NCBI RefSeq assembly: GCF_025961315.1
Contig: NZ_JAOQNK010000001.1
Coordinates: 2,666,001-2,730,000, forward strand
DNA: 64,000 nt
Direction of reading: 5' to 3'
Source of the DNA: Sphingobacterium kitahiroshimense
Lineage (GTDB): Bacteria; Bacteroidota; Bacteroidia; Sphingobacteriales; Sphingobacteriaceae
Made by a program: the position numbers and the translations under genes. The notes beneath the pieces were generated by a model, which searched no databases, was not told the DNA's origin, and saw only the letters and a program-made list of their open reading frames with translations. Below, piece by piece: positions 26,835 through 34,503 of this stretch (position 1 is its first letter; the number at the start of each line of letters is the position of its first letter).

Positions 26835-27242
26835 ATGTTTCAATTCGAATATCAAACACGTGTACGGTATGCAGAAACCGATCAAATGGGTTATGTGTAC
26901 TATGGAAACTACGCTGCATTCTACGAAATAGCTCGAACCGAAATGCTACGAAGCACCGGAATCTCTTACCGTGAACTGGAGGAGATGGGTGTTATGCTAC
27001 CGGTTATGGAGATGAAATGTAAATACATTAAACCTGCACGTTACGATGATTTAATAACGATTAAAACTACAATCAGAAAAAAACCTGCAGTAAGAATAGT
27101 TTTTGAATATGAACTGTTCAATGAAAAAGAAGAGCTCCTAAATACAGGTGAAACAACACTCGTATTTGTTGATATCAGTAAGAACAAACCCACAATGCCA
27201 CCCGCCATTTTTCTTGAAAAAATGGCGCAATACTTTGAATAA
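26835..27242 (+). CDS. YbgC-like acyl-CoA thioesterase (hotdog fold)
   Basis: A 135-residue single hotdog domain. The catalytic loop YAETDQMGYVYYGNYAAFYE, with its Asp and the following helix, is that of the 4-hydroxybenzoyl-CoA thioesterase/YbgC group, which hydrolyses acyl-CoA or acyl-ACP esters, often linked with phospholipid metabolism. The substrate here is not known. It starts 1 nt after mltG stops and ends 2 nt before the YihY gene, so translation is probably coupled. Confidence 0.9.
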   Translation: MFQFEYQTRVRYAETDQMGYVYYGNYAAFYEIARTEMLRSTGISYRELEEMGVMLPVMEMKCKYIKPARYDDLITIKTTIRKKPAVRIVFEYELFNEKEELLNTGETTLVFVDISKNKPTMPPAIFLEKMAQYFE

Positions 27243-27244
27243 AC

Positions 27245-28219
27245 ATGTCCAATATTCATCAATACTTATTGAAATTAAAACCTTACAATCAAGTTATTGA
27301 ATGGAGTAAAGGAGTGATTTTACCTGGATTTGGATCTTTGCCTCTCTATACTGTAGCCATATTCTTTTTTCAAGAAATATCTCGTGACTCTATTTTAAGC
27401 AAAGCATCATCACTTTCTTATAGTTTCATGCTGGCTATTTTTCCGGGGATCATCTTTCTATTTACATTGATCCCTTATATACCAATAGACAATTTTCAAG
27501 AACAGCTTTTAGATTTTTTGGAAGTAGTCATTCCACATAATGCTTATGAAGTAGTCGAGACTACATTAGAAGACATTATTAAAAATCAGAATGGAGGACT
27601 TTTATCTTTCGGTTTTATATTGGCAGCTTACTTTGCTACCAATGGAATGGCCTCCATGATGCGGGCTTTCAATAAGGCTTCTCTTATTGCTGAAAAACGT
27701 ACGTGGATAAAACGTAGAATGATTGCGCTTGGACTCGCTTTTTTGATTATAACAGCCTTAACCATAGGAATGACTATATTTACTTATGCTGGCATTGTTG
27801 TTAATTATCTTAAAGATAGTATTGCTATAACCAATAGTTTCTGGGCCTTTGTCATAAAGGCGGCTCGTTGGTTCGTCATATTCGGTATATATTTCTTTAC
27901 TGTGAGCTGCCTTTATAAATTTGCACCAACATCTTCCCGTCGCTGGAAAATATTTAGCCCCGGAGCAACTTTAGCTACTATTTTAGCTATTCTAACTTTC
28001 TCCGGATTCGCATTCTATATCAACCACTTTGGCACGTACAATAAGCTATATGGGTCTATTGGAACTTTAATTGTCATCATGATCTGGATGTATCTCAATA
28101 CATTAATATTACTGATAGGTTACGAACTAAATGCGGCCATTGCTCTGTCCAAACAAAGTATTAAAATCGTAAGGCCAAAAACCTACAATTCATTCAGAGC
28201 AAATAACGAAAATTTATAG
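27245..28219 (+). CDS. YihY/UPF0761-family inner membrane protein
   Basis: 324 residues with six predicted membrane segments and the family features SLSYSFMLAIFPGIIFLFTLIPYIP near the N-terminus, FATNGMASMMRAFNKA in the middle, and LYKFAPTSSRRWKIFSPGATLATI plus YGSIGTLIVIMIWMYL at the end. Once called ribonuclease BN, that name is an error: RNase BN is Rbn/ElaC. The real role of the family is unclear. Last gene of the PASTA-mltG-thioesterase operon. Confidence 0.9.
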   Translation: MSNIHQYLLKLKPYNQVIEWSKGVILPGFGSLPLYTVAIFFFQEISRDSILSKASSLSYSFMLAIFPGIIFLFTLIPYIPIDNFQEQLLDFLEVVIPHNAYEVVETTLEDIIKNQNGGLLSFGFILAAYFATNGMASMMRAFNKASLIAEKRTWIKRRMIALGLAFLIITALTIGMTIFTYAGIVVNYLKDSIAITNSFWAFVIKAARWFVIFGIYFFTVSCLYKFAPTSSRRWKIFSPGATLATILAILTFSGFAFYINHFGTYNKLYGSIGTLIVIMIWMYLNTLILLIGYELNAAIALSKQSIKIVRPKTYNSFRANNENL

Positions 28220-28640
28220 TTCGGCTTGAGATATCGTCTATTTTTTAAAAATTAGTTTATTACAATATAAATCGGAACAGCTGTTCAATCTTCTTATTAA
28301 TTCTGCTTTTAAATATCGGCTACCAGAAAAAAGGCACAATCCCCTATCTCCCTCTAAATCAACAAAATTCATAGCCCCTATTTTTTACGTTACAATTCGA
28401 TCATACTGCTCAATAATTTCTCAAATGTACTTGTACAACCAAATCAAAGTAATTTACACCCTACAATAACTCCTAGATTGGAACAATTGATAGGAACATA
28501 CGCCCCAATTCCATATGGAAGAGTCATAATTCAATTATGTTTTAGCAGTGGATTTCACTCGAAATTGCCAGCAATTCCATAAATGTGGATAACAATTTAA
28601 AAAAAAATAGATATAAATACTTGTTAATAAAAGTTTTTCG
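28220..28640. other. intergenic region upstream of rpsA
   Basis: About 420 bp without a gene. It contains GAACAGCTGTTC (28275-28286), which fits GAAC-N4-GTTC, and one TGTGGATAA (28584-28592), an exact DnaA-box complement. No RNA gene or terminator is evident. Confidence 0.4.
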
Positions 28641-28648
28641 TATTTTTG
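28641..28648 (+). promoter_or_regulatory. -7 box of rpsA
   Basis: TATTTTTG; TTG at 28621-28623 is a possible -33 (17 bp spacing). The 39-nt leader carries a small hairpin (CCCTAC/GTGGGG, 28652-28666) and an AGGAG at about 28671. Confidence 0.65.
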
Positions 28649-28687
28649 CAGTCCCTACAATGTGGGGAAAAGGAGAAAAAATAATTA

Positions 28688-30622
28688 ATGGCAAAAAAAC
28701 AAGAAGTAGAAAAAGAGTTAGCAGCGAAAAACGCGGAGCTACAAGGCGCTGACACCAAAGTGGTGAAAGACACAGAAAAAATTGAATCAGAGGCTGATTC
28801 AAAACTAATCGAAGAAATCAAATCTAACACATGGATCACTCCAGAAGGCGAATTCGACTGGGATGCTAGTGATAAAGGTTTCGGAAATTACAGCGAGGCT
28901 GAGCGCGCTAAATTAGAAGAACAATACGCAGGTACTTTCAACCAAATCAATCAAGGTGAAATTATCGAAGGTACTGTTGTTTCTATCAACAATAAAGACG
29001 TTGTCTTAAATGTTGGTTTCAAATCTGATGGTTTGGTTTCATTATCTGAATTCCGTGACTTACCAGAATTGGCAGTTGGTGACGTAGTTGACGTTTTTGT
29101 AGAGTCGCAAGAAGATGCTAATGGACAATTAGTATTATCTCGCAAACGTGCTAAAACTCAAAAATCTTGGGAAGCTATCAATGAAGCATTGGAAAATGAT
29201 GCTATCATTAACGGTTTTGTTAAAAGTCGTACTAAAGGTGGTCTTATCGTTGATATCAAAGGTGTTGAAGCATTCTTACCTGGATCTCAAATCGATATTA
29301 AACCTATCCGTGATTACGATATCTACGTAGGTAAAACAATGGAATTCAAAGTTGTTAAAATCAACCACGAATTTAAAAACGTTGTCGTATCACACAAAGT
29401 ATTAATTGAAAACGATTTAGAGAACCAAAAATCTGAAATCGTATCTAAATTAGAAAAAGGTCAAGTATTAGAAGGTACTGTTAAAAATATCACTGACTTC
29501 GGTGTGTTCATCGATTTAGGTGGTGTTGATGGTTTACTTCACATTACTGATATTTCATGGGGTCGTATCGAGCATCCAAAAGAGGTATTATCATTAGATC
29601 AAACTATTAACGTAGTTGTTTTAGATTTTGATGATGAGAAAAAACGTATCGCTTTAGGCTTGAAACAACTTTCTGAGCATCCTTGGGAATCTTTAGATAA
29701 AGACTTAGCTGTTGGTTCTAAAGTAAAAGGTAAAATCGTAACAGTTGCTGATTACGGTGCTTTCTTAGAAATCATCCCGGGTGTTGAAGGTTTAATTCAC
29801 GTTTCTGAAATGTCTTGGTCTCAAAACTTACGTTCTCCACAAGAGTTCTTAAAAGTAAGCGATGAAATCGAAGCTGAGATCTTAACTTTAGATCGCGAAG
29901 AGCGTAAAATGAGCTTAGGTATCAAACAATTAACTCCAGATCCTTGGAAAAACATTGTTGAGCGTTACCCAGTTGGTTCTAAACAAACTGCAGTAGTTAA
30001 AAACATGACTAACTTCGGTGTGTTCGTAGAATTAGAAGAAGGTATCGACGGTTTAATCCATATTTCTGATCTATCTTGGTCTAAAAAAATCAACCACCCT
30101 AACGAATTCACTAAAGTTGGTGAAAAATTAGATGTTGTTGTTTTAGAATTAGATGAAGAAAACAGAAAATTATCTTTAGGTCACAAACAATTAGAAGAAA
30201 ACCCTTGGGATACTTTCGAGACAATCTTCACAATTGATTCAGTTCATGAAGGTACTGTATTGAAAGTTGGTGACAAAGGTGATATCGTTGCTTTACAATA
30301 TGGTGTTGAAGGATTCTGTCCATCTAAACACTCTGTAAAAGAAGATAATTCTGCACTTAAAGTTGACGAAGTTGCTTCATTCAAAATCATTGAATTCAAC
30401 AAAGAAAACAAACGTTTAGTAATTTCTCACTCTCGTATCTGGGAAGATGAAAGAGCTGAAGCACGTGTTGAAGAATTCAATGCTCGTAAAAAAGAAGCTA
30501 AAGTAGCAAACAATGCTGTTAAAAAAGTAAAAGATTCAGTTGAGAAATCTACATTAGGTGACTTAGACGTTCTTGCACAATTGAAAGAGCAAATGGAAGG
30601 TGATGAGAAAAACGCTAAATAG
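28688..30622 (+). CDS. rpsA: 30S ribosomal protein S1
   Basis: S1 binds mRNA on the small ribosomal subunit. The 644 residues hold six S1 (OB-fold) repeats starting near residue 94; repeats 3-6 show the strong motif GxVxxxxdfGvFVdlgGvdGLlHiSdlSW (for example GTVKNITDFGVFIDLGG). The 90-residue acidic, Lys/Glu-rich N-terminal extension and Lys-rich tail are usual in Bacteroidota. Codon use is clearly biased as in a highly expressed gene. It has its own promoter and terminator. Confidence 0.96.
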   Translation: MAKKQEVEKELAAKNAELQGADTKVVKDTEKIESEADSKLIEEIKSNTWITPEGEFDWDASDKGFGNYSEAERAKLEEQYAGTFNQINQGEIIEGTVVSINNKDVVLNVGFKSDGLVSLSEFRDLPELAVGDVVDVFVESQEDANGQLVLSRKRAKTQKSWEAINEALENDAIINGFVKSRTKGGLIVDIKGVEAFLPGSQIDIKPIRDYDIYVGKTMEFKVVKINHEFKNVVVSHKVLIENDLENQKSEIVSKLEKGQVLEGTVKNITDFGVFIDLGGVDGLLHITDISWGRIEHPKEVLSLDQTINVVVLDFDDEKKRIALGLKQLSEHPWESLDKDLAVGSKVKGKIVTVADYGAFLEIIPGVEGLIHVSEMSWSQNLRSPQEFLKVSDEIEAEILTLDREERKMSLGIKQLTPDPWKNIVERYPVGSKQTAVVKNMTNFGVFVELEEGIDGLIHISDLSWSKKINHPNEFTKVGEKLDVVVLELDEENRKLSLGHKQLEENPWDTFETIFTIDSVHEGTVLKVGDKGDIVALQYGVEGFCPSKHSVKEDNSALKVDEVASFKIIEFNKENKRLVISHSRIWEDERAEARVEEFNARKKEAKVANNAVKKVKDSVEKSTLGDLDVLAQLKEQMEGDEKNAK

Positions 30623-30645
30623 TTTTTAACATCAACTCGATAATA

Positions 30646-30679
30646 TTAAGCCCTAGCATTTAGCTAGGGCTTTTTTTGT
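30646..30679 (+). terminator. terminator of rpsA
   Basis: AAGCCCTAGC, loop ATTTA, GCTAGGGCTTTTTTT. Confidence 0.92.
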
Positions 30680-30700
30680 TTATAACAAAAACATGATTAA

Positions 30701-30717
30701 ATTTACGTAACGTAAAT
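30701..30717. promoter_or_regulatory. 17-bp palindrome before the sulfurtransferase gene, possible operator
   Basis: ATTTACGT-A-ACGTAAAT, two exact 8-bp arms around one base, 10 nt before the ATG at 30728. No TAnnTTTG box is visible nearby, so the promoter may be activator-dependent. Confidence 0.4.
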
Positions 30718-30727
30718 AAAATAAACC

Positions 30728-31561
30728 ATGTACTTTCCCTCTTCACTAATCACTCCTGCACAGCTTAGTAGTGAATTAAACAATTCCAAAATTGTATTAT
30801 TAGATTGTACAATTGACAAAGTAGGTCAATCGCTAAAGGGTACGAACTTAGAAGTAATAGGCAACTCGCTCTTTTTTGATATCGAAAATACCTTTTCAGA
30901 TAAAAACAACCCGCTACCACACACACTTGTTTCCCAAGAAACTTTCACAAATGGAATTCAGGAACTAGGTATCAATCAAGATAGCATCATTATACTATAT
31001 GACCGGTGGGGTATATATTCAAGTCCTAGAGCTTGGTGGATGTTTAAGATTATGGGGTTTGATCAAGTTTATATACTTGAAGGTGGAATTCCAGCATGGA
31101 AAGAACAACATTTTCCCATAGTAGACCATCATATAAAATCAAAACAAAGAGGTAATGCCAAAGCTCATTTTAATTCAAAATGGTATGCAGATAAAGATTA
31201 CGTGTTAGCTCATTATGAAAATAGTGAAACAAGCATTATTGATGCTCGTAGTCAAGGAAGATTTATTGCATCAGCTCCAGAACCCAGAGCAGGATTAAAA
31301 GGGGGACATATTCCCAATTCTCATAATCTTCCATTTGATCTTGTTCTCGAAGGAAACAGCTACGATTCAAAAGAAGAGTTGCAAAAATTGTTTAAATCAT
31401 TTAATAACAGCAATGAACAGATCTTCACCTGTGGATCAGGTGTTACAGCATCGATCCTAGCTTTTGCCAGTCATTTACTTGGGAATAAAAACATCAAAGT
31501 ATATGATGGTTCTTGGTCTGAGTGGGGACAGGAAAAACTCAATTTACCTATTTCCAACTAG
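30728..31561 (+). CDS. sseA: sulfurtransferase, two rhodanese domains (3-mercaptopyruvate type)
   Basis: 277 residues in two rhodanese folds; the first is inactive and the second has catalytic Cys235 in TCGSGVTAS. The CGSGVT loop is typical of 3-mercaptopyruvate sulfurtransferases, whereas thiosulfate enzymes have CRKGV(T). It moves sulfur from mercaptopyruvate to thiol acceptors or cyanide. WGIYSSPRAWWMFKIMGF and EGGIPAWKEQ mark the first domain. Start of a short operon with ydeI-like and YCII genes; a palindrome precedes it. Confidence 0.88.
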   Translation: MYFPSSLITPAQLSSELNNSKIVLLDCTIDKVGQSLKGTNLEVIGNSLFFDIENTFSDKNNPLPHTLVSQETFTNGIQELGINQDSIIILYDRWGIYSSPRAWWMFKIMGFDQVYILEGGIPAWKEQHFPIVDHHIKSKQRGNAKAHFNSKWYADKDYVLAHYENSETSIIDARSQGRFIASAPEPRAGLKGGHIPNSHNLPFDLVLEGNSYDSKEELQKLFKSFNNSNEQIFTCGSGVTASILAFASHLLGNKNIKVYDGSWSEWGQEKLNLPISN

Positions 31562-31574
31562 TTATTACAAATTT

Positions 31575-32138
31575 ATGGATAAGCAAAGCAAATGGGGGGA
31601 AGAATTATTAATCCTACGCAGCATAATTGAAGAGTTCCCACTTGAAGAAACAACAAAATGGGGTGGTCCGGTATTCACGTACCAACAAAAAAATGTTATT
31701 TCATTTGCTGGATTTAAAGATCATTTTGCACTCTGGTTTTTTAACGGATCGCACCTAGTAGATCCCGCAGCAGTTTTAACGGCAACACAGGGAGAAAAAA
31801 CGAAAAACCTGCGCCAATGGAAATTTACAGATCCAAGCCAAATTGATAAATCTCTACTCAGACAATATATACAGCAGGCCATTAATATTGAAGAAATGGG
31901 ATTAAAACTCATTCCAGGGAAAAAAGAATATTTATCCATTCCCGCATTAATTGAAGAAGCATTAAAGAACGACCCGCAATTAAAAAGGAATTTTGAGAAT
32001 CTCAGTGATGCAAAAAAGAATGAATATTATGAGTATATTCATGAAGCAAAACAAGATAAAACAAAAGTAAACCGTCTAGAAAAAATTAAACCTATTATAT
32101 TAAGTGGAAAAGGTTTATATGATAAATATAAAAAATAG
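31575..32138 (+). CDS. YdeI/DUF1801-like protein
   Basis: 187 residues. The first 110 form the DUF1801/YdeI fold: TTKWGGPVFTYQQKNVISFAGFKDHFALWF, then LRQWKFTDPSQID. The C-terminal part is a helical YdeI/OmpD-associated domain ending in a Lys-rich KIKPIILSGKGLYDKYKK. E. coli YdeI is linked with antimicrobial peptide stress; the molecular role is not known. The ATG at 31575, just after the sulfurtransferase stop, is preferred over the frame starting inside that gene. Its stop touches the next ATG. Confidence 0.85.
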   Translation: MDKQSKWGEELLILRSIIEEFPLEETTKWGGPVFTYQQKNVISFAGFKDHFALWFFNGSHLVDPAAVLTATQGEKTKNLRQWKFTDPSQIDKSLLRQYIQQAINIEEMGLKLIPGKKEYLSIPALIEEALKNDPQLKRNFENLSDAKKNEYYEYIHEAKQDKTKVNRLEKIKPIILSGKGLYDKYKK

Positions 32139-32600
32139 ATGAAAAATATACTTTACCTTGGATTATTGATATTAGGTACGCTACCTCGTTCGTATTCACA
32201 AAAAGCTAATGCCAAATATGACCATTTATTAGCCGATTAATTAGGAGCTGACAATTATGGAATGAAGTATTATAGTTTTGTGCTTCTAAAAACGGGCGCA
32301 ACAAAAATAACCGATAAAGATTCTGTCAATCGACTTTTTGATGGACATATGAAAAATATTCAACGCCTAGCAAAAGAGAAAAAACTAATTGTAGCTGGTC
32401 CATTTGGGAAAAATGAAAGAGATTATCGCGGTATCTTTATATTAAATGTTAAAACTATCAAAGAAGCAGAAGCATTATTGGCTACAGATCCTGCCATTAA
32501 CGCTGGTTTATTAATCTCCGAAATCACGTTATGGTACGGATCTGCGGCGCTACCATTATATTTGGAAGCCAGTAAAAAAGTAAATAAATTTAAATTTTAA
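32139..32600 (+). pseudogene. secreted YCII-domain protein gene broken by a premature TAA
   Basis: An ATG directly after the ydeI-like stop opens a signal peptide (MKNILYLGLLILGTLPRSYS) and the usual pre-domain segment KANAKYDHLLAD, then TAA at 32238-32240. The same frame goes on without further stops as LGADNYGMKYYSFVLLKTG and a complete YCII domain to 32600. Homologous secreted YCII proteins have Gln, Glu or Ser at this point before LGAD, so a single base change to TAA explains it. Either it is a recent nonsense mutation, a sequencing error, or the domain is made alone from Met at 32262. Confidence 0.75.
32262..32600 (+). CDS. YCII-domain ORF downstream of the premature stop
   Basis: The 112 residues from the ATG at 32262 hold the YCII dimeric alpha/beta domain (GHMKNIQRLAKEKKLIVAGPF, YRGIFILNVKTIKEAEALLATDPA, LWYGSAALPLYL). 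Read alone it would be cytoplasmic, since the signal peptide lies before the stop. Same locus as the pseudogene entry. YCII proteins are of unclear function; a few act as muconolactone isomerase-like enzymes. Ends 1 nt from the convergent recQ stop with no terminator between them. Confidence 0.6.
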   Translation: MKYYSFVLLKTGATKITDKDSVNRLFDGHMKNIQRLAKEKKLIVAGPFGKNERDYRGIFILNVKTIKEAEALLATDPAINAGLLISEITLWYGSAALPLYLEASKKVNKFKF

Positions 32601-32601
32601 A

Positions 32602-34503
32602 TTAGATATTGGTATTCCAGATATACCGATCATCTACGACCTTAATCTTATGATGATCTATTAAATTTCGCACTACTTCCAATTTTATTTCATCATCACC
32701 AAGAGAAAGCCTTCCAATCAGATCATGTATCGTTTGAGCTTCGTTCAGTAAAATGCGTTCTATCTCTAATTTTATATTATGATGCAATTTCACACGATGA
32801 TTACGAATTAGGCACAGATCACAGACCTGACAAAATAGTGTATTCTGTTCACCAAAATAATGGAGTAGTGACTGGCTACGACATTGTGAATGCTCAATAT
32901 AATTGAGCATCGCCTCGATCTGAACAGTCTTTACGCGTTGTCTTTCTCTAATGAAAACATGGTCTACATAAAGATTTTTATAATCAACACGGTCCTGCAG
33001 AAAAGATAGCTGTGGGCTATCTGTTGGAGGAATATAACTCGCAATTTCCATTTTAACCAAGGCGTTGATTAAACTTACAATTTGCTCATAAGAAACACCT
33101 AACTTTTTTGCAAACTCATATTCATTTATGGAAATATAATCATCAAATACTCCTCCATACGATCTTAATATAGCCTTTATAAGTTTATCATAACGCTCAT
33201 ATTGAACTTGAATTTTGTAGAGCTCTTGATGGTTCACTGCAAATTTAAATCGAGAAGGAATAAAGACAGCTTCAGAAAGCGTCAACCAGCCATCCTTTTC
33301 TAAAAACTTGAGGGCACTTAAAGTAGGAATTGTTTCAAGTTTATATTTTTTTATAAAAGAGACTACATCAAAATCAAATACAACTCCCTCCCCTGCACCA
33401 TAAGGAATTTGAAAGTGATTACATAAGTAATGATAGACTTGTTGAATGAAAGCGACGGTTGGAAAACTCAGTTCTAAATTTTTTAAAAGACGATTCTTAT
33501 CTTCCTGCTGATATAACATAACAGGATAAGCCTTTTTTCCATCCCTGCCTGCTCTTCCTGCTTCTTGATAATAAGCTTCTAAAGATTCAGGGATATCCAA
33601 GTGAATAACAAACCGGACATCCGATTTGTCAATTCCCATCCCAAAGGCATTGGTAGCAACAATAACGCGTGTTCTATTTTGCATCCAAGCTTCTTGCTTA
33701 TCATCACGGTCTTTTCCTATCAAACCAGCATGATAAAAATCCGCGGAGATCCCATTGTTTATTAAGAAACGTGCAATCTCTTGAGTCTCTCTTCTATTTC
33801 GCACATAGACGACACCTGAGCCTCCCAGCTTTTGAATGACACGAAGCATCCGTCCCGATTTATTTTCTTCTTCCAGCGCCATATATCCGAGATTATCACG
33901 CAAGAAACTTTTAACAAATACGTTCTTCTTTTTAAAGGCCAATTTATCCTGAATATCTGCAATTACAGATGTCGTAGCTGTTGCAGTTAAAGCAAGAAAA
34001 GGAATATCTGGATGTATCTCCCTCAGTTTAGACAACTGTAGGTAAGAAGGTCGAAAATCATAACCCCATTGTGAAATACAATGGGCTTCATCTATTGCAT
34101 AGAGATTGACAGGCATATGTTTGATACGCTCCTGTATCAATTCACTATACAAACGTTCGGGAGATAAATAAAGAAATTTTATATGGCCAAAAATACAATT
34201 GTCCAATATAATATCGACTTCTCGTGGTTTAAGACCCGAATAAATAGCAACAGCTTCGATACCGATATCCTTGAGATGTTTTACCTGATCTTTCATCAAA
34301 GCGATTAAAGGCGTCACGACAATACAGATACCCGGAAGTATCATTGCCGGAACCTGGAAACATATTGATTTACCACCACCTGTAGGCAATAAAGCTAGGG
34401 TATCTTTCTTATCCAGTACAGATTGGATGATTTCCTCCTGAAGAGGTCGAAACTCATCATGTCTCCAATACTGTTTTAATATGCTGATGCTATCTACACT
34501 CAT
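32602..34503 (-). CDS. recQ: RecQ-family ATP-dependent DNA helicase
   Basis: A 3'-5' DNA helicase of 633 residues. Walker A is TGGGKS (41-46), the DEAH box is at 138-141 (LYAIDEAHCISQWGYDFRPSY), ARGINE-finger region GRAGRDGK follows, and a zinc-binding part has CQVCDLC near residue 535. No HRDC domain is visible at the C-terminus. The longest frame starts six codons earlier; the ATG at 34503 is chosen because it overlaps the comEC stop as ATGA. That coupling puts it in one operon with comEC and the HhH-barrel gene. Confidence 0.92.
   Translation of the reverse strand: MSVDSISILKQYWRHDEFRPLQEEIIQSVLDKKDTLALLPTGGGKSICFQVPAMILPGICIVVTPLIALMKDQVKHLKDIGIEAVAIYSGLKPREVDIILDNCIFGHIKFLYLSPERLYSELIQERIKHMPVNLYAIDEAHCISQWGYDFRPSYLQLSKLREIHPDIPFLALTATATTSVIADIQDKLAFKKKNVFVKSFLRDNLGYMALEEENKSGRMLRVIQKLGGSGVVYVRNRRETQEIARFLINNGISADFYHAGLIGKDRDDKQEAWMQNRTRVIVATNAFGMGIDKSDVRFVIHLDIPESLEAYYQEAGRAGRDGKKAYPVMLYQQEDKNRLLKNLELSFPTVAFIQQVYHYLCNHFQIPYGAGEGVVFDFDVVSFIKKYKLETIPTLSALKFLEKDGWLTLSEAVFIPSRFKFAVNHQELYKIQVQYERYDKLIKAILRSYGGVFDDYISINEYEFAKKLGVSYEQIVSLINALVKMEIASYIPPTDSPQLSFLQDRVDYKNLYVDHVFIRERQRVKTVQIEAMLNYIEHSQCRSQSLLHYFGEQNTLFCQVCDLCLIRNHRVKLHHNIKLEIERILLNEAQTIHDLIGRLSLGDDEIKLEVVRNLIDHHKIKVVDDRYIWNTNI

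Noticed and set aside
27245..28219. Ribonuclease BN label for the YihY-family protein
   Set aside because: That name for the family is a historical error; the protein is a multi-pass membrane protein without nuclease motifs.
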